From Limnephilus marmoratus (lineage: Eukaryota; Arthropoda; Insecta; Trichoptera; Limnephilidae): a stretch of 64,000 bases of DNA. Below the pieces are notes generated by a model that saw only the letters and a program-made list of their open reading frames with translations, had not been told where the DNA came from and ran no database searches. Positions 12,053-22,867 of this stretch are shown in pieces. Position 1 is the stretch's first letter, and the number at the start of each line of letters is the position of its first letter. Position numbers and translations under genes: made by a program. The stretch covers positions 19,671,450 through 19,735,449 of the forward strand of contig OU862927.1 in the NCBI GenBank assembly GCA_917880885.1, in the 5' to 3' direction.

Positions 12053-13248
12053 AGCTGAAGTCACAAGGTTCACTCGGATGAAGGTTTACTCGATGAAATG
12101 TTCCATTCTCGTTTCACCGAGTGTTCACACGGTTCCTTCGAAGGAAGAGTTCACTCGACATTCTCGCTGCGAAGTCGTCGAGAGTAGTCGCGGCCGCATT
12201 GGAATTCGTCCGGCGCTGACGGCTATGTTCGGGAATATTTACGATTTCAATTGACATTTCCGATAACGTCGAACTAAATTACAAGAAATTGGCGATTCTT
12301 GTAAACAGTAAATAAATTTCAGCACCATAAAATTAACATATGGTTAAATAATAACCTGAAAACTGATATCTACCACTATTTTTGCACCATGAAAATATTT
12401 TTATTCCAAAATAGGCCTCGGCTTGCAATAAAATCATATAAATGGAATATTTATTAACGTATCCAAAAACTAAAAACTGTTTTAGAAAGGTGATGAAATA
12501 TGCTTCCAAAATTTATTATTAGAAATAACCACGTAATTTTTTAAATAGAGTATTTTTTAATATAAACTTTTAAAAGTTAAAAAAATGGCTTTCCTTGCTT
12601 TTTATTCTAACTAAAATTACTGGTTAACAAAAGAAATATAAAAACACACACTTATTTTGTTAGACAAATAAATTATAAACGTTTCTGTCACCTCACTTTT
12701 TTATCGTTTCATATAAAAATAATTCATAAAAAATTTACAATGCTTCATAATTTTTTTTTCAAATTCGATCAGAAACTTTGGTTCCATAGAAGTGTACATT
12801 CGTATTCGTTTGTGGTATTCGTTATATTGAATATATAGAGCATTATTTTCTCTTTCCAATACCGTTTAGATTATATTTTTCACTATGATAGTAAGGGAGA
12901 AACAACGATTTCTATGAGACGTGTAGGAGTTATTTCGAAAAGCGAACTAAACGGAGCATTTTGACGTTTAAGCCGCTCCGGCTACTCGTCCTCACGCCAG
13001 AACATTTCGGCCGACTAATTTGCGAGTGAAAGACTGTTCACTTGAGTGTTCACACACATCATTCGCGTCACGTGATGTTAAATTCCGGTTGCGAGTGAAC
13101 AGTGCCGAAGGAAGCATTCCAACATTGTTGGAATGCTTCATTCGGAACTGTCTCTATTCACTTTCGTGTTCACACGGTTCATTTCGAGGGAAAGAGGCGG
13201 AATGAAATCACGAAATGAACGATAAATGAATGGTGTGAATGGGCTATA
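12053..13248. mobile_element. 1.2-kb element, tandem unit 1
   Basis: Nearly identical to the next unit (13250-14444); I see only scattered substitutions and small indels. The ends are weakly inverted (TTCACACC-type words near both termini) and TAA lies at both outer borders of the pair, compatible with a PIF/Harbinger-like non-autonomous element. It holds a perfect palindrome (GAAGCATTCCAACA and complement, near 13107-13135). The matching 61-codon frames in both units are non-coding repeat. Confidence 0.7.
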
Positions 13249-13249
13249 C

Positions 13250-14444
13250 AGCTGAAGTCACAAGGTTCACTCGGATGAAGGTTTACTCGATGAAATGTTC
13301 CATTCTCGTTTCACCGAGTGTTCACACGGTTCCTTCGAAGGAAGAGTTCACTTGACATTCTCGCTACGAAGTCGTCGAGAGTAGTCGCGGCCGCATTGGA
13401 ATTCGTCCGGCGCTGACGGCTAAGTTCGGGAATATTTACGATTTCAATTGACATTTCCGATAACGTCGAACTAAATTACGAGAAATTGGTGATTCTTGTA
13501 AACAGTAAATAAATTTCAGCAACATAAAATGAACATATGGTTAAATAATAACCTGAAAACTGATATCTACCAGTATTTTTGCACCATGAAAATATTTTTA
13601 TTCCAATATAGGCCACGGCTTGCAATAAAATCCATATAAATGGAATATTTATTAACGTATTCAAAAACTAAAAACTGTTTTGGAAAGGTGATGAAATATG
13701 CTTTCAAAATTTAGTATTAGAAATAACCACGTAATTTTTTAAATAGAATAATTTTTAATGTAAACTTTTAAAAGTTTAAAAAATGGCTCTACTTGCTTTT
13801 ATTCTAACTAAAATTACTGGTAACAAAAAAATATAAAAACACACACTTATTTTGTTAGACAAATAAATTATAAACGTTTCTATCACCTCACTTTTTTGTC
13901 GTTTCATATAAAAATAATTCATAAAAAATTCACAATATTTCATAATTTTTTTTTCAAATTCGATCAGAAACTTTGGTTCCATAGAAGTGTACATTCGTAT
14001 TCGTTGGTGGTTAATCGTTATATTGAATATATAGAGCATTATTTTCTCTTTCCAGTACCGTTTAGATTATATTTTTCACTATGATAGTAAGGGAGAAACA
14101 ACGATTTCTATGAGACGTGTAGGAGTTATTTCTAAAAGCGAACTAAACGGAGCATTTTGACGTTTAAGCCGCTCCGGCTGCTCGTCCTCACGCCAGAACA
14201 TTTCTGCCGACTAATTTGCAAGTGAAAAACTGTTCACTTGAGTGTTCACACACATCATTCGCGTCACGTGATGTTAAATTCCGGTTGCGAGTGAACAGTG
14301 CCGAAGGAAGCATTCCAACATTGTTGGAATGCTTCATTCGGAACTGTCTCTATTCACTTTCGTGTTCACACGGTTCATTTCGAGGGAAAGAGGCGGAATG
14401 AAATCACGAAATGAACGATAAATGAATGGTGTGAATGGGCTATA
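13250..14444. mobile_element. 1.2-kb element, tandem unit 2
   Basis: Second head-to-tail unit, joined to the first through a single extra C at 13249. The right border GGGCTATA is identical to that of unit 1. High identity means the duplication is recent compared with the decayed LINE around it. Confidence 0.75.
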
Positions 14445-14525
14445 AGCAGGTGCCTTCCTCCTTCGATTCTTTGGAGAACCTCCTCATTTGTAATGTGGTC
14501 TCTCCAGGAAATTCCTAATAGTTAG

Positions 14526-15072
14526 TAAGTTAGATAGATTTTATTAATTTCGGGGTTCTCCGTATTTATTTGGAATTACTACCTTCTTTAATTTGGTAGA
14601 GATTAATCCTTCCCCAAGAGTGTCATGAAACAGTGCCCACAGTCTTGAAGATGAGGGCCATACATATGCCGTGAGAGGAGCATGACTTGACTTCAACTCA
14701 GGATTTGTCGCCCCTTTTATTAAAAACAATGCTGCTCTCTAGAGATGCTAGTTACTAATTTTGAAAATACTTTTTTTCATTTCATAAAACCCTTATAATA
14801 ACAAAGTAACGCTCAGCGTTCGCCTTCCGAGGGACAAAATTCCCCACCACATATCAACATATTGTAATAATTATGTTTGTTTCATTTTTCGTGTATATTT
14901 ATTATTACCTATTGTCTTCTTCTACAATGATTCAAAATGCGCTGGCTGTCGATCAATTTATATAAATGGAACTAGCATATTAAATTAAATAGAGGAGACA
15001 TTTAATAGAAATGAGAAACAACAAATACGACAACGTCAACAAAAACTAGTTTTTATTATTAATATAAACTAA
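14526..15072. other. unassigned AT-rich DNA
   Basis: No gene or family repeat is recognised. Confidence 0.4.
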
Positions 15073-15345
15073 CTAGCGCGTTGCTATGCCATTTAATAAA
15101 GTTCCGTCCCCACTCCGCCTTCTCCACCTTCCCACTCCATTCCCCCCTTCCCCCGTCCCGCAAACCCTCCTCCCGAGTTCCATACATCCTGTCCCGGTAC
15201 ATTCAGTTTTCAAACAGCTCGCGTGCCAACTATGGCAATTTTTTATACAAATTTCATAATGCCAGAGCTCACCAGTGGTTTTATATAAACCTTGTCCTGA
15301 CAATAACGAACACAAAAGGGCCATGGGCGTTTTTGTCGTGAAAAT
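15073..15345 (-). mobile_element. Helitron-like fragment, copy 2
   Basis: On minus it ends GGCATAGCAACGCG then CTAG (15073-15076) before host T; the right half of the terminal hairpin is missing compared with the copy at 5842. The pyrimidine-rich tract and the block TTTCATAATGCCAGAGCTCA match the other copies. The 5' limit fades out around 15345. Confidence 0.6.
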
Positions 15346-15886
15346 CTAAAAAAGTATCTAATAAACAAAAACAATATATTATTAATGAAATAATTAAAAA
15401 CACTTTGTTTTTCCACGATAATCTATATTTAAAAAATCTACATTTTTCGAGAACGATGTTCTCTTCATTCTTACATTATTTGTAATAAAAACTAAATTAT
15501 CAAGTATAGAAAGATAGGTGTGGGTAGAAATGCAAGTAGTGGGGGGAGACAATATATTATGATCATATGTTACGTTAAGGCAAAATTTTATTGATATATC
15601 GAAAGTATTTTATTTCACCCCACCAAGGTTGTTTGTTCGATAAAAGCTTTTTATCGCGGTGATTAATTATCTAATGGCATTTTCATAAATTATTATCTAC
15701 AACAAAAAGGAAGCAATCATTAAATAGTGATACCATCATAATTCACAATACATTTGGTGATAAAAGAACAAATAACTTTACCAAATAAGACAAATATATG
15801 TACAATGCGATGGGTACAATGATAGGAAGTGTAGATAATGCCAATGGTACACTATCTAATTGAATGGCGTCGGCTAACTAATGAGA
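15346..15886. other. unassigned AT-rich DNA ending in a tandem-repeat unit
   Basis: No gene is recognised. The last stretch (15865-15886) is the start of a tandem-repeat unit that continues after the transposon at 18877. Confidence 0.5.
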
Positions 15887-16009
15887 TAGGGTAGACCGAG
15901 GCTATTCGGATCAGGTGAGTTATTCGGATCAAGCTAAGCAATATGGATATATCTCGGCTATTGTAACGAAATGACACTGAAAGAAATTGGACATAGCGTC
16001 GGTATCATA

Positions 16010-16858
16010 ATTTATTTATTTTATTTTATTATTTATTTATTTATTTACGGACAAATAGTCCAATTAACAATATAACAATAACACGAACAGAAAAGAAAAA
16101 AAGAGAGATCACAATGAAAGGAGATTACATATAGATGAAGAGCATTGACAAAATACATATAATATAAAAGTACATAGAGAAGATAACTACAAGTAGCTTG
16201 AAGATGGATTTAAAAAGACTTTAAAAACCCACATTGCGTAACGACTGCCGAAAGTCATTTAGGCTTACACCAAAAAATTCAATGCTTTGATTTGTGTTGA
16301 CAAGTCTCGACATAAAGGAGAATGATATCCATAATTAGTAGAATGTTGATTGAGGAACAGCAATTCATTATTTCGGAGTCTACGGGAAGGAATGTTGAAC
16401 TGGATGAGTTGTAACAAAGCAGGTGTATCAGTAATACTGTTGATAATTTTGAAAATGCATATTAGATCAGAGTCCTTTCTACGTTTTTCTGAAGAGGAAA
16501 TGTTTAAAGTTTGTTCAATTTCATCATACGAGTATTCTCCTATTTCAAGTCCTAACCTCCAAGCAATTCCTGGTAGGAAGCGATGTTGTACAGATTCAAT
16601 GTAACAAATGTGGACAGCATAAAAAGGAGACCAAATGACAGTAGCATATTCAAGGTGAGGGCGGACCAGCGAATAGTAAAGAGTTTTAAGTGTATTTATA
16701 TGTTTAAAGTCAGAGGTAATTCTATGAATGAAGCCGAGTAGTTTAAGTGATTTGTTTACGATGTTATTACATAATGTGATCCCGGAAAGAAAGTTTACAA
16801 TCCAGAGTGACCCCAAGGTCCTTGATAGATGTGACATTACCGAATAGTAAAATTACCG
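16010..16858 (-). pseudogene. Jockey/CR1-type LINE ORF2 C-terminus
   Basis: The minus-strand frame of 190 codons (16265-16837) has LVRPHLEYATVIWSP and STNYGYHSPL, hallmarks of the region after the RT palm and thumb in Jockey/CR1-group LINEs. Upstream codons (VTSIKDLGVTLDCKLSF) and the last ones (QSIEFFGVSLNDF) lie in other frames, so there are at least two frameshifts. The 3' end is a (TAAA)n-rich tail at 16010-16052. Endonuclease and catalytic RT are absent. Confidence 0.75.
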
Positions 16859-16940
16859 ATATTACAGAGTGCGTGGGTTGACTGCTAAAAATTATGTGTG
16901 AAGATCGTACAAGTTACGTGTCAAATAAATAATGCTTGAT

Positions 16941-16972
16941 GAACGCAGAGAACAATATTGTTCTCTGCGTTC
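16941..16972. repeat. perfect 32-nt palindrome
   Basis: GAACGCAGAGAACAAT followed at once by its exact reverse complement, with no loop. It may be a small cruciform-forming scar; no function is implied. Confidence 0.85.
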
Positions 16973-17144
16973 TTAGTGTTTTTTTCTGAAAAGGTAAGCT
17001 ATTTAGTCATAATCATAATATGTTATATATTTAAGAATCAAATGCACAGTATACAGAATTAAAGCGCAATAAATTGCATTTTGTATGTTTTTGTACTTTA
17101 CTTCGAGTAAATATTATATGAATATATGTGGGATTAATATATGT

Positions 17145-17640
17145 GGGATAAATCTTGAAAGCTCTGCCAAAAATATGGGTCTTCTAGTAAACCAGCAAAA
17201 GACCAAATACATGGCTGTAGGATGCACCCAACAAATCCCAACTCTCTCATGTGGAAACCAAAATTTCGAAACGGTACCAAGATTCACATACCTAGGCTCC
17301 CTGATAACAAACGACAATAATACCACAGAGGAGATCCAGAACCGCATAGTGAACGCAAATCGCTGTTATTTCCGCCTACAAAACCAATTAAAGTCCAGAC
17401 TGCTGTCCAGAAACACGAAGACATTAGTGTACAAAACACTTACCAGACCAGTACTTAGAGACTTGAGTACTAGCTAAGAGGAATGAGCGAGCACTGGACG
17501 TTTTTGTAAGAAAAATTTTGAGGCGCATCTTCGGACCGATTCTAGAAAATGGATTTTGTCGCAGACGCTATAACAATGAGCTCTATACTTTGTTTAAGGA
17601 GCTAAACGTCGCAACATTTATAAAACTAATTTTTATTTGA
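17145..17640 (+). pseudogene. RTE-clade LINE fragment (RT thumb), frameshifted
   Basis: The translation has NQQKTKYMAV, then FTYLGSLIT, then a shift near 17478, then ERALDVFVRKILRRIFGP and RRRYNNELYTLF, the order seen in RTE-type reverse transcriptases after the catalytic palm. Both ends are truncated. It is immediately followed by the transposase HTH remnant. Confidence 0.75.
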
Positions 17641-17645
17641 AACAG

Positions 17646-17792
17646 GTGGTGCGCAACTATGTGAAAAAGATGACTAATCAATCACGGACGAAAATTGCAA
17701 TGGATGAAGCCGTTAGGAAAGTAAAATCCGGTGAAATGGGATTACGCAGTGCTGCGACCTATATAAAAATGTTACGACAAGAAAGTGTTTAA
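17646..17792 (+). pseudogene. pogo/Tigger-type psq HTH fragment
   Basis: The translation VVRNYVKKMTNQSRTKIAMD, then VRKVKSGEMGLRSAATY, matches the N-terminal helix-turn-helix (Pipsqueak/CENP-B type) of pogo-like transposases. It lies after a TTTATTTGAAACAG tract that looks like a splice acceptor, and stops after 48 codons; the second HTH and the DDE domain are missing. It fits the TA-flanked element around it. Confidence 0.65.
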
Positions 17793-18061
17793 TAAAGTTT
17801 TTATTTGTGCGGTGTTTAAGCCAATAAGAGTGTAAATAAGATGATACTTTCATATAAATTATGGGTTCTAAAACCTATTTTTGGTTTTGGTTTTTTTTTC
17901 ATACTTAACAATTTTTTCGGGTTTGATGCAAGTAGCCATATATATGTGGTGATTCGGATCAGTGGAGAGGTCTACAGTAATAGGCATAGGTTTTTTTTTA
18001 AGTTACTTTATGTTATATTAAATAAATTAAAATTTGGAAAATGCATTAGTTTTTAATGATT

Positions 18062-18706
18062 CACGACGAGTTCATCGAAAACGAATTCATCGAAAATCAA
18101 TTCATCGAAAGCAAATTCATCGAAAACCAATTTATCAAATGATCAATTAAATTCATCGAATCGCCAATTCATCGAAAAAATATATTTAGTTGATATTTGA
18201 GAGAAATGCCGAGCGGACCGAGAAGTTAAAAAAGCATTGGTCAACCTAAACTAACCTAACCTAACCTAACCTAACCTGACTTAACCTATTTAAACAATTT
18301 TTAAATATTTTTTTATCATCACTCTTATGACCTTTCTGGGTTGTTTGTGAGTTGGTTTCATTATGAGTTGTCTGGTCACCGTTCCTTAGATATCCCTTCT
18401 TTGCTGTATCAGACAATCGGAAATCGAAGAGATAACCTATAAAACATTGTCACTACGAAACTGACAGTTGCTAAACACATTTAACTCAGTTTAAAAGACC
18501 TTTTTGGGTGTTTAATTTTGACAGCTCTAATATCTACAAATAAAAATGTTTTTCGATGAATTGGCGATTCGATGAATTGATCATTCGATGAATTGATTTT
18601 CGATGAACTCGTTTTCGATGAATTTGCTTTCGATGAATTGATTTTCGATGAACTCGTTTTCGATGAATTTGCTTTCGATGAATTGATTTTCGTTGAACTC
18701 GTCGGT
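18062..18706. repeat. foldback of TTCATCGAAAA-type repeats
   Basis: The left arm (18062-18180) is a chain of TTCATCGAAAAC-like words and the right arm (18545-18706) is the reverse complement chain, with a tandem duplication of about 45 bp in the right arm. The central 360 bp hold four CCTAA units (18255-18274). Such arrays of subterminal repeats mark some foldback and Mutator-like transposons; the superfamily is not determined. Confidence 0.7.
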
Positions 18707-18878
18707 TACCGTGATGGTCATATGTTTTTTTAAGTTACTTTATGTTATGATCAATAAAATTAAAACATAAAAACGTCAAATGCTCAATATTAAATAAATA
18801 AAAAATTCGAAAATGCATTAGTTTTCATTTTTTTCAAGAAAACATAAAAAATGATCCGGATAGCCTCGGTCTACCATA

Positions 18879-19140
18879 TTTTCAGTTCTGTTGTGCCATT
18901 GTGGCAGATACCGGAACCTTAAACCTGATCTACAGTAACGCGAAGCTAACAGGGTGCTTTCACTGGAACTCGCATAATAGTCAATGAAAGGGAGCAGAGT
19001 TAACGCCAACAGTAGTATTGAATACCGTTGACTAACTAATGAGATATCTGCAGTTTCCCTTGTGTCAGTGGGATACACCGGAACCTTAATTCTGAATTAA
19101 CGGAACGCGAAGGTACTACGGCGGTAACGAAAACCACAAC
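18879..19140. repeat. tandem repeat, about 150-bp unit
   Basis: One unit runs from CTAACTAATGAGATA at 15874 (interrupted by the pogo-like element) on to about 19018; the next begins at 19029 with the same word and shares CAGTTTCC/TGTGTCAGTGGGATAC-type blocks and CCGGAACCTTAA. Two diverged units are visible. Confidence 0.6.
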
Positions 19141-19189
19141 AATCATAGTTAACCGAATCAATTTAGCCTGCTATATATCTTATATTATC

Positions 19190-19330
19190 TTATATATAAA
19201 AATCTCGTGTTACGGTGTTTGTGATCGCAGTTCTCCGAAACGGCTTGAACGATTTTTATGAAATTTTTTATGTATATTTGATAGATATATACATATTATG
19301 TTATATACGAATGTACTGCAAACTAACTAA
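19190..19330 (+). repeat. Helitron-like 5' end fragment
   Basis: Starts TCTTATATATAAAAATC and continues CTCCGAAACGGCTTGAACGA, similar in style to 5' ends of insect Helitron-like repeats. No matching 3' end was found, so the call is tentative. Confidence 0.35.
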
Positions 19331-19685
19331 CTTTTTTCAATATATACATTTAATAGTGGGTTAAATTGACTCAAGTCTGCGTGGTTTTTCTGGAACTTGC
19401 ACAGTAGTATAAGTTCGAAACAACATTATTCTTTTCCTGAACTACAGGAAAAATAGTAAGTCAGAAAACTAATGTTGATGCATTTTCATGTTTCGGGAAA
19501 GTAATTTATTGAAATTTAAATGTTTTTCAAAAGCAAAAAGGGTTTAGAATATGTAAATAAATGTGAGAATACCGCACAAGAGTCCCAACTGCTTGTAACT
19601 GCCTGTGATTTTTTGTATTCCCAATTGTTATAATGTTGAGAGGCAGAAGGGAAATAGTCGGGTAAAAGGAAAGTCATCAGTTTAT

Positions 19686-20145
19686 TAGGAGGCGGATATA
19701 GGTACCGCCGCCCCGGGAACCATTTATAGGATAACCAACACCCCTGCCATAAGCCACCCCAAGTGGTTCTCTGCGTTTAGTGACTTAGCATGGGTGTCCG
19801 GGTTCATTTGGTGGGGTGTTCTAGGTCTTGCCGGCGATTGCGTTTTCCCGCCTACTGGGTGGCGGTCCGGATCAGTAGAGTTTAGTTGAGGGAGACCTAA
19901 CCTATACCTCTCCAGCCGGACTCTGAACCCATCGCCTTGCACCGCAGTGGGAGGGATGAATTCATGCGTTACTACTGAACGCAATGACCGCAGATTTCTA
20001 CCCCACCCCGCATACATGTTTCCTTCTCAAAACTTCTTCTCCTTCCTTTTACATAAAAGATCCTCCACATAGCATCCCCAAATATGACATAGGCCCTGAG
20101 GGATTTTTTTCCTCAGGTCCTCCCGTGTGCAGCTAATATAAAAAA
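19686..20145 (+). mobile_element. SINE family S, copy 1
   Basis: A full-length copy of a roughly 450-bp repeat found at least seven times in the window. Landmarks in order: GCCGCCCCGGGAACCATTTA, CCAAGTGGTT, CCGGGTTCAT, CATCGCCTTGCA, ATCCTCCACATAGCATCCCC and a terminal stem-loop (CCTGAGG... CCTCAGG). The 3' 80 bp are shared with a Jockey/CR1-like LINE. The 97-codon minus frame here is not a gene. Confidence 0.75.
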
Positions 20146-20366
20146 GTCATTTAAAAAAACATTTCGATTCTGAATGAATTTTTTAATCTTTCCAGTACAA
20201 TGCACCACTCGGACCACGGTGCACCGCACCGGCTCAATACCGAAACACGAATATTGTATTTCAAAATAACATTTAGAGGGGTATAACCAGAGAAAACCAG
20301 AAGTATGTCATTTTTAAATCATAATTTAGACGTATTGACTCTTTTCCACAAAAAAATATAAATTGA

Positions 20367-20821
20367 CTAGCTGGTTCCCGGCATGCGTCGCTATGCCATT
20401 TAATAAATAAATAGTTTCTCCCTGCGTGTCATTTCCCATTTGTCCCGTTCCCCTGCTGCCTCCCCTTCCTCTCCCGCGTCCCCTTCCCCTCTCGCGTTCC
20501 CACTCCACCTCCTACACCTTCCCTCTCCCCCTTTCACCCGTCCCGCAAACCCCCTCCCGAGTTCCCCCTCACCCCTGCTCCCTCCCCGCTCCCGCATTCC
20601 ATACATTCAGTCCCGGTGCATTCAGTTTTAAAACAGCTCGCGTGCCACCTATAGCAATTTTTTTATACAAATTTCATAATGCCAGAGCTCTCCAATAGTT
20701 TTATACAAACCTTGTCCGGACAATAACGAACACAAAAATAAAAGAATTATCCAATTTGATGCAGTCGTTCGGAAGTTATGCGCGTAGATACATTTCGGGG
20801 ATTCATTTTTCTTTATAGAGA
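20367..20821 (-). mobile_element. Helitron-like element, copy 3 (complete)
   Basis: On minus it begins TCTCTATAAAGAAAAATGAA after host A and ends with a hairpin (GGCAT ... ATGCC) then CTAG before host T. Both borders are intact, giving a 455-bp non-autonomous copy. The C-rich middle creates overlapping spurious frames. Confidence 0.75.
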
Positions 20822-21070
20822 TTTCGAAAGATTTTTCTTTTATCTAGTAAACATATGTTTTAAATTTTGAGAAAAAATGTTTAATTTAGTATAATAAGGT
20901 TATACCATAGGTCGTTGGCAGATTTTTTAAATTTTCAAAAAAGATTTTGTATTTTACAACACCCATTTCAAATCATAAAACCCTGCAGTAAAATAAATCA
21001 ATACATTATCTGGTAAAAGTATGTTTCAGAATTTTAATTTTAGTTTAAATAAAATCATTGAAAAATACAT
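20822..21070. other. unassigned AT-rich DNA
   Basis: No gene or family repeat is recognised. Confidence 0.4.
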
Positions 21071-22867
21071 AGACCGGGAGGGGAGATAGGTAAACCCTAC
21101 GTCATCGACTACACGGATGAAACTACTTTTAAGTGATAATGGGCATCTAGAAAACCTTAAAAAAGCTGGTCTGCCGGTGCGCCTCTTGGCAGGAGCCGCG
21201 CAGTCATGGAAATAGCCAGCGATTTTTTTGGTCTAAATTACGTCATCGACTACATGAACGGGAATGGTCTCATATGATAAAGGTCGATTAGAAAATGAGA
21301 AAAAAGCAGGTCTGCCAACCGGCAGCCTGGCAAGTTCGGAGGCAGCCGGCGTCAAAGTGGGGAAAAAATTGGTCGATTTTATGTCATCGACTACACGAAT
21401 GAAATCAATGAATAACTATAGTCCAGATCATTCCATATAAGAATTTCGCGGTCTGCCGACCAGCAGCCTGGCAAATTTTTGTGTACGATTTTTTAAAGTT
21501 TTTTTTTTTTTTTTTAAATTTTTCGTTTATCTTTATTATTATTTTTATTTCACTATATTTTTAAAAACTTTGAATGCCATATTTTAAAAAAATAATCGAA
21601 AAATATAAAAAAAAATAATTTAAGAGTTCCCAGTGTACCCATCCGTCAGGCGAGCCTTTAGACGCCAAACCACTTACGAAACCTGCCGCGGTGCCCCTCA
21701 CCGCTGTCGCGTGTTAATATTTTTGTACAAATTTATAATAATAATAGTCCTTTTAAGATTGCCTAATAGTCCATAGTAGTTAGAAGTTCGAACAACCAAC
21801 CCACCGTCGCCGTAAGAGCTGCGTTCGTCCGAAAAACGACGGAAATTTCCGAACCCCGTCCGTTTCATATCGGTTTCGCTTGCCCTGCTGCATCGATTAC
21901 ATCGAATACAAGATCGGAACTAACGAAAACCTGTAGTCTAAATCATCCCATTTATGACTTCTTTCGTTTGCCGACCAGCAGCCTGTCAGTTTTTTGTGTA
22001 CGATCTTTTAAAGTTTTAAATTTTTTTTAAATTAAATTTTATTTTTTTCCAAATCTTTATTATTATTTTTATTTGAATATTGTTTGAAAAACTTAGAATG
22101 CAATATTTTAAATGAAATAAGTTGTAATCATAAAAAAATAAATTTTGAGTGTTCCGAGTGTACCCATCGGACGGGAGAGCCTTTCGACGTGGAACAACTT
22201 ACTGGAAACTGGCCGCGGAGCCCTTCGCCGTCAACGCGTGCCCATATTATTAAACCAATTTATAATAATGCAAGTCTTTTTAAGATAACCTAATAGTCCA
22301 CAGTGGTTGAAAGTTCGAAGAACCACCGCACCGTCACCATAAGAGCTGCGTTCGTACGAAAAACGATGGAAATTTCCGAACCCCGTCCGTTTCATATCGG
22401 TTTCGCTTGCCCTGCTGCATCGATTACATCGAATACAAGATCGAAACTAACGAAAACATTAACAAAAATATTAACACGCGACAGCGGTGAGGGGCACCGC
22501 GGCAGGTTTCGTAAGTGGTTTGGCGTCTAAAGGCTCGCCTGACGGATGGGTACACTGGGAACTCTTAAATTATTTTTTTTATATTTTTCGATTATTTTTT
22601 TAAAATATGGCATTCAAAGTTTTTAAAAATATAGTGAAATAAAAATAATAATAAAGATTATTATATGAGACCATTCCCGTTCATGTAGTCGATGACGTAA
22701 TTTAGACCAAAAAAATCGCCGACTATTTCCATGACTGCGCGGCTCCTGCCAAGAGGCGCACCGGCAGACCAGCTTTTTTAAGGTTTTCTAGATGCCCATT
22801 ATCACTTAAAAGTAGTTTCATCCGTGTAGTCGATGACGTAGGGTTTACCTATCTCCCCTCCCGGTCT
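21071..22867. mobile_element. 1.8-kb foldback element
   Basis: The ends AGACCGGGAGGGGAGATAGG and its reverse complement begin outer arms about 205 bp long (21071-21277 and 22664-22867) that match almost perfectly. Inner arms (21528-21730 and 22463-22656) pair as well. Between the left arms lie further repeats of a GTCATCGACTACA unit about 141 bp apart (21099, 21240, 21382). The centre is a diverged direct duplication of about 525 bp. No ORF with a known domain and no clear target duplication were found. Confidence 0.75.

Larger units (their letters stand above)
11640..14525 (-). pseudogene. RTE-like LINE remnant split by a tandem pair
   Basis: The right part (14446-14525) encodes SWRDHITNEEVLQRIEGGRH and the left part (11832-12052) continues RTLSERRARWIGHVIR and RGRPRRECLEDLL, the usual order in the C-terminal region of RTE-type ORF2. 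The 2.4 kb between them is a duplicated non-coding element, so one LINE fragment was cut by a later insertion. The 3' UTR extends left to about 11640. The upstream reverse transcriptase is absent. Confidence 0.75.
15887..18878 (+). mobile_element. pogo-like DNA transposon remnant
   Basis: Inverted ends GGGTAGACCGAGGCTATTCG (15889) and the reverse complement of TAGCCTCGGTCTACCA (ending 18876), each flanked by TA. TATTCGGATCA is repeated just inside the left end, as binding sites often are. A paralogous repeat at 19030-19090 reads straight through the same point with a single TA, an empty site. A pogo/Tigger-type HTH remnant lies inside (17646-17792). The element also carries two LINE fragments and a foldback repeat, so the transposase gene is destroyed. 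Confidence 0.8.

Noticed and set aside
13020..14401. Two nearly identical 61-codon frames 1.2 kb apart
   Set aside because: They are the same position in the two tandem MITE-like units, not a conserved gene family.
19724..20017. 97-codon minus frame
   Set aside because: Lies wholly inside a SINE copy; the other SINE copies do not keep the frame open.
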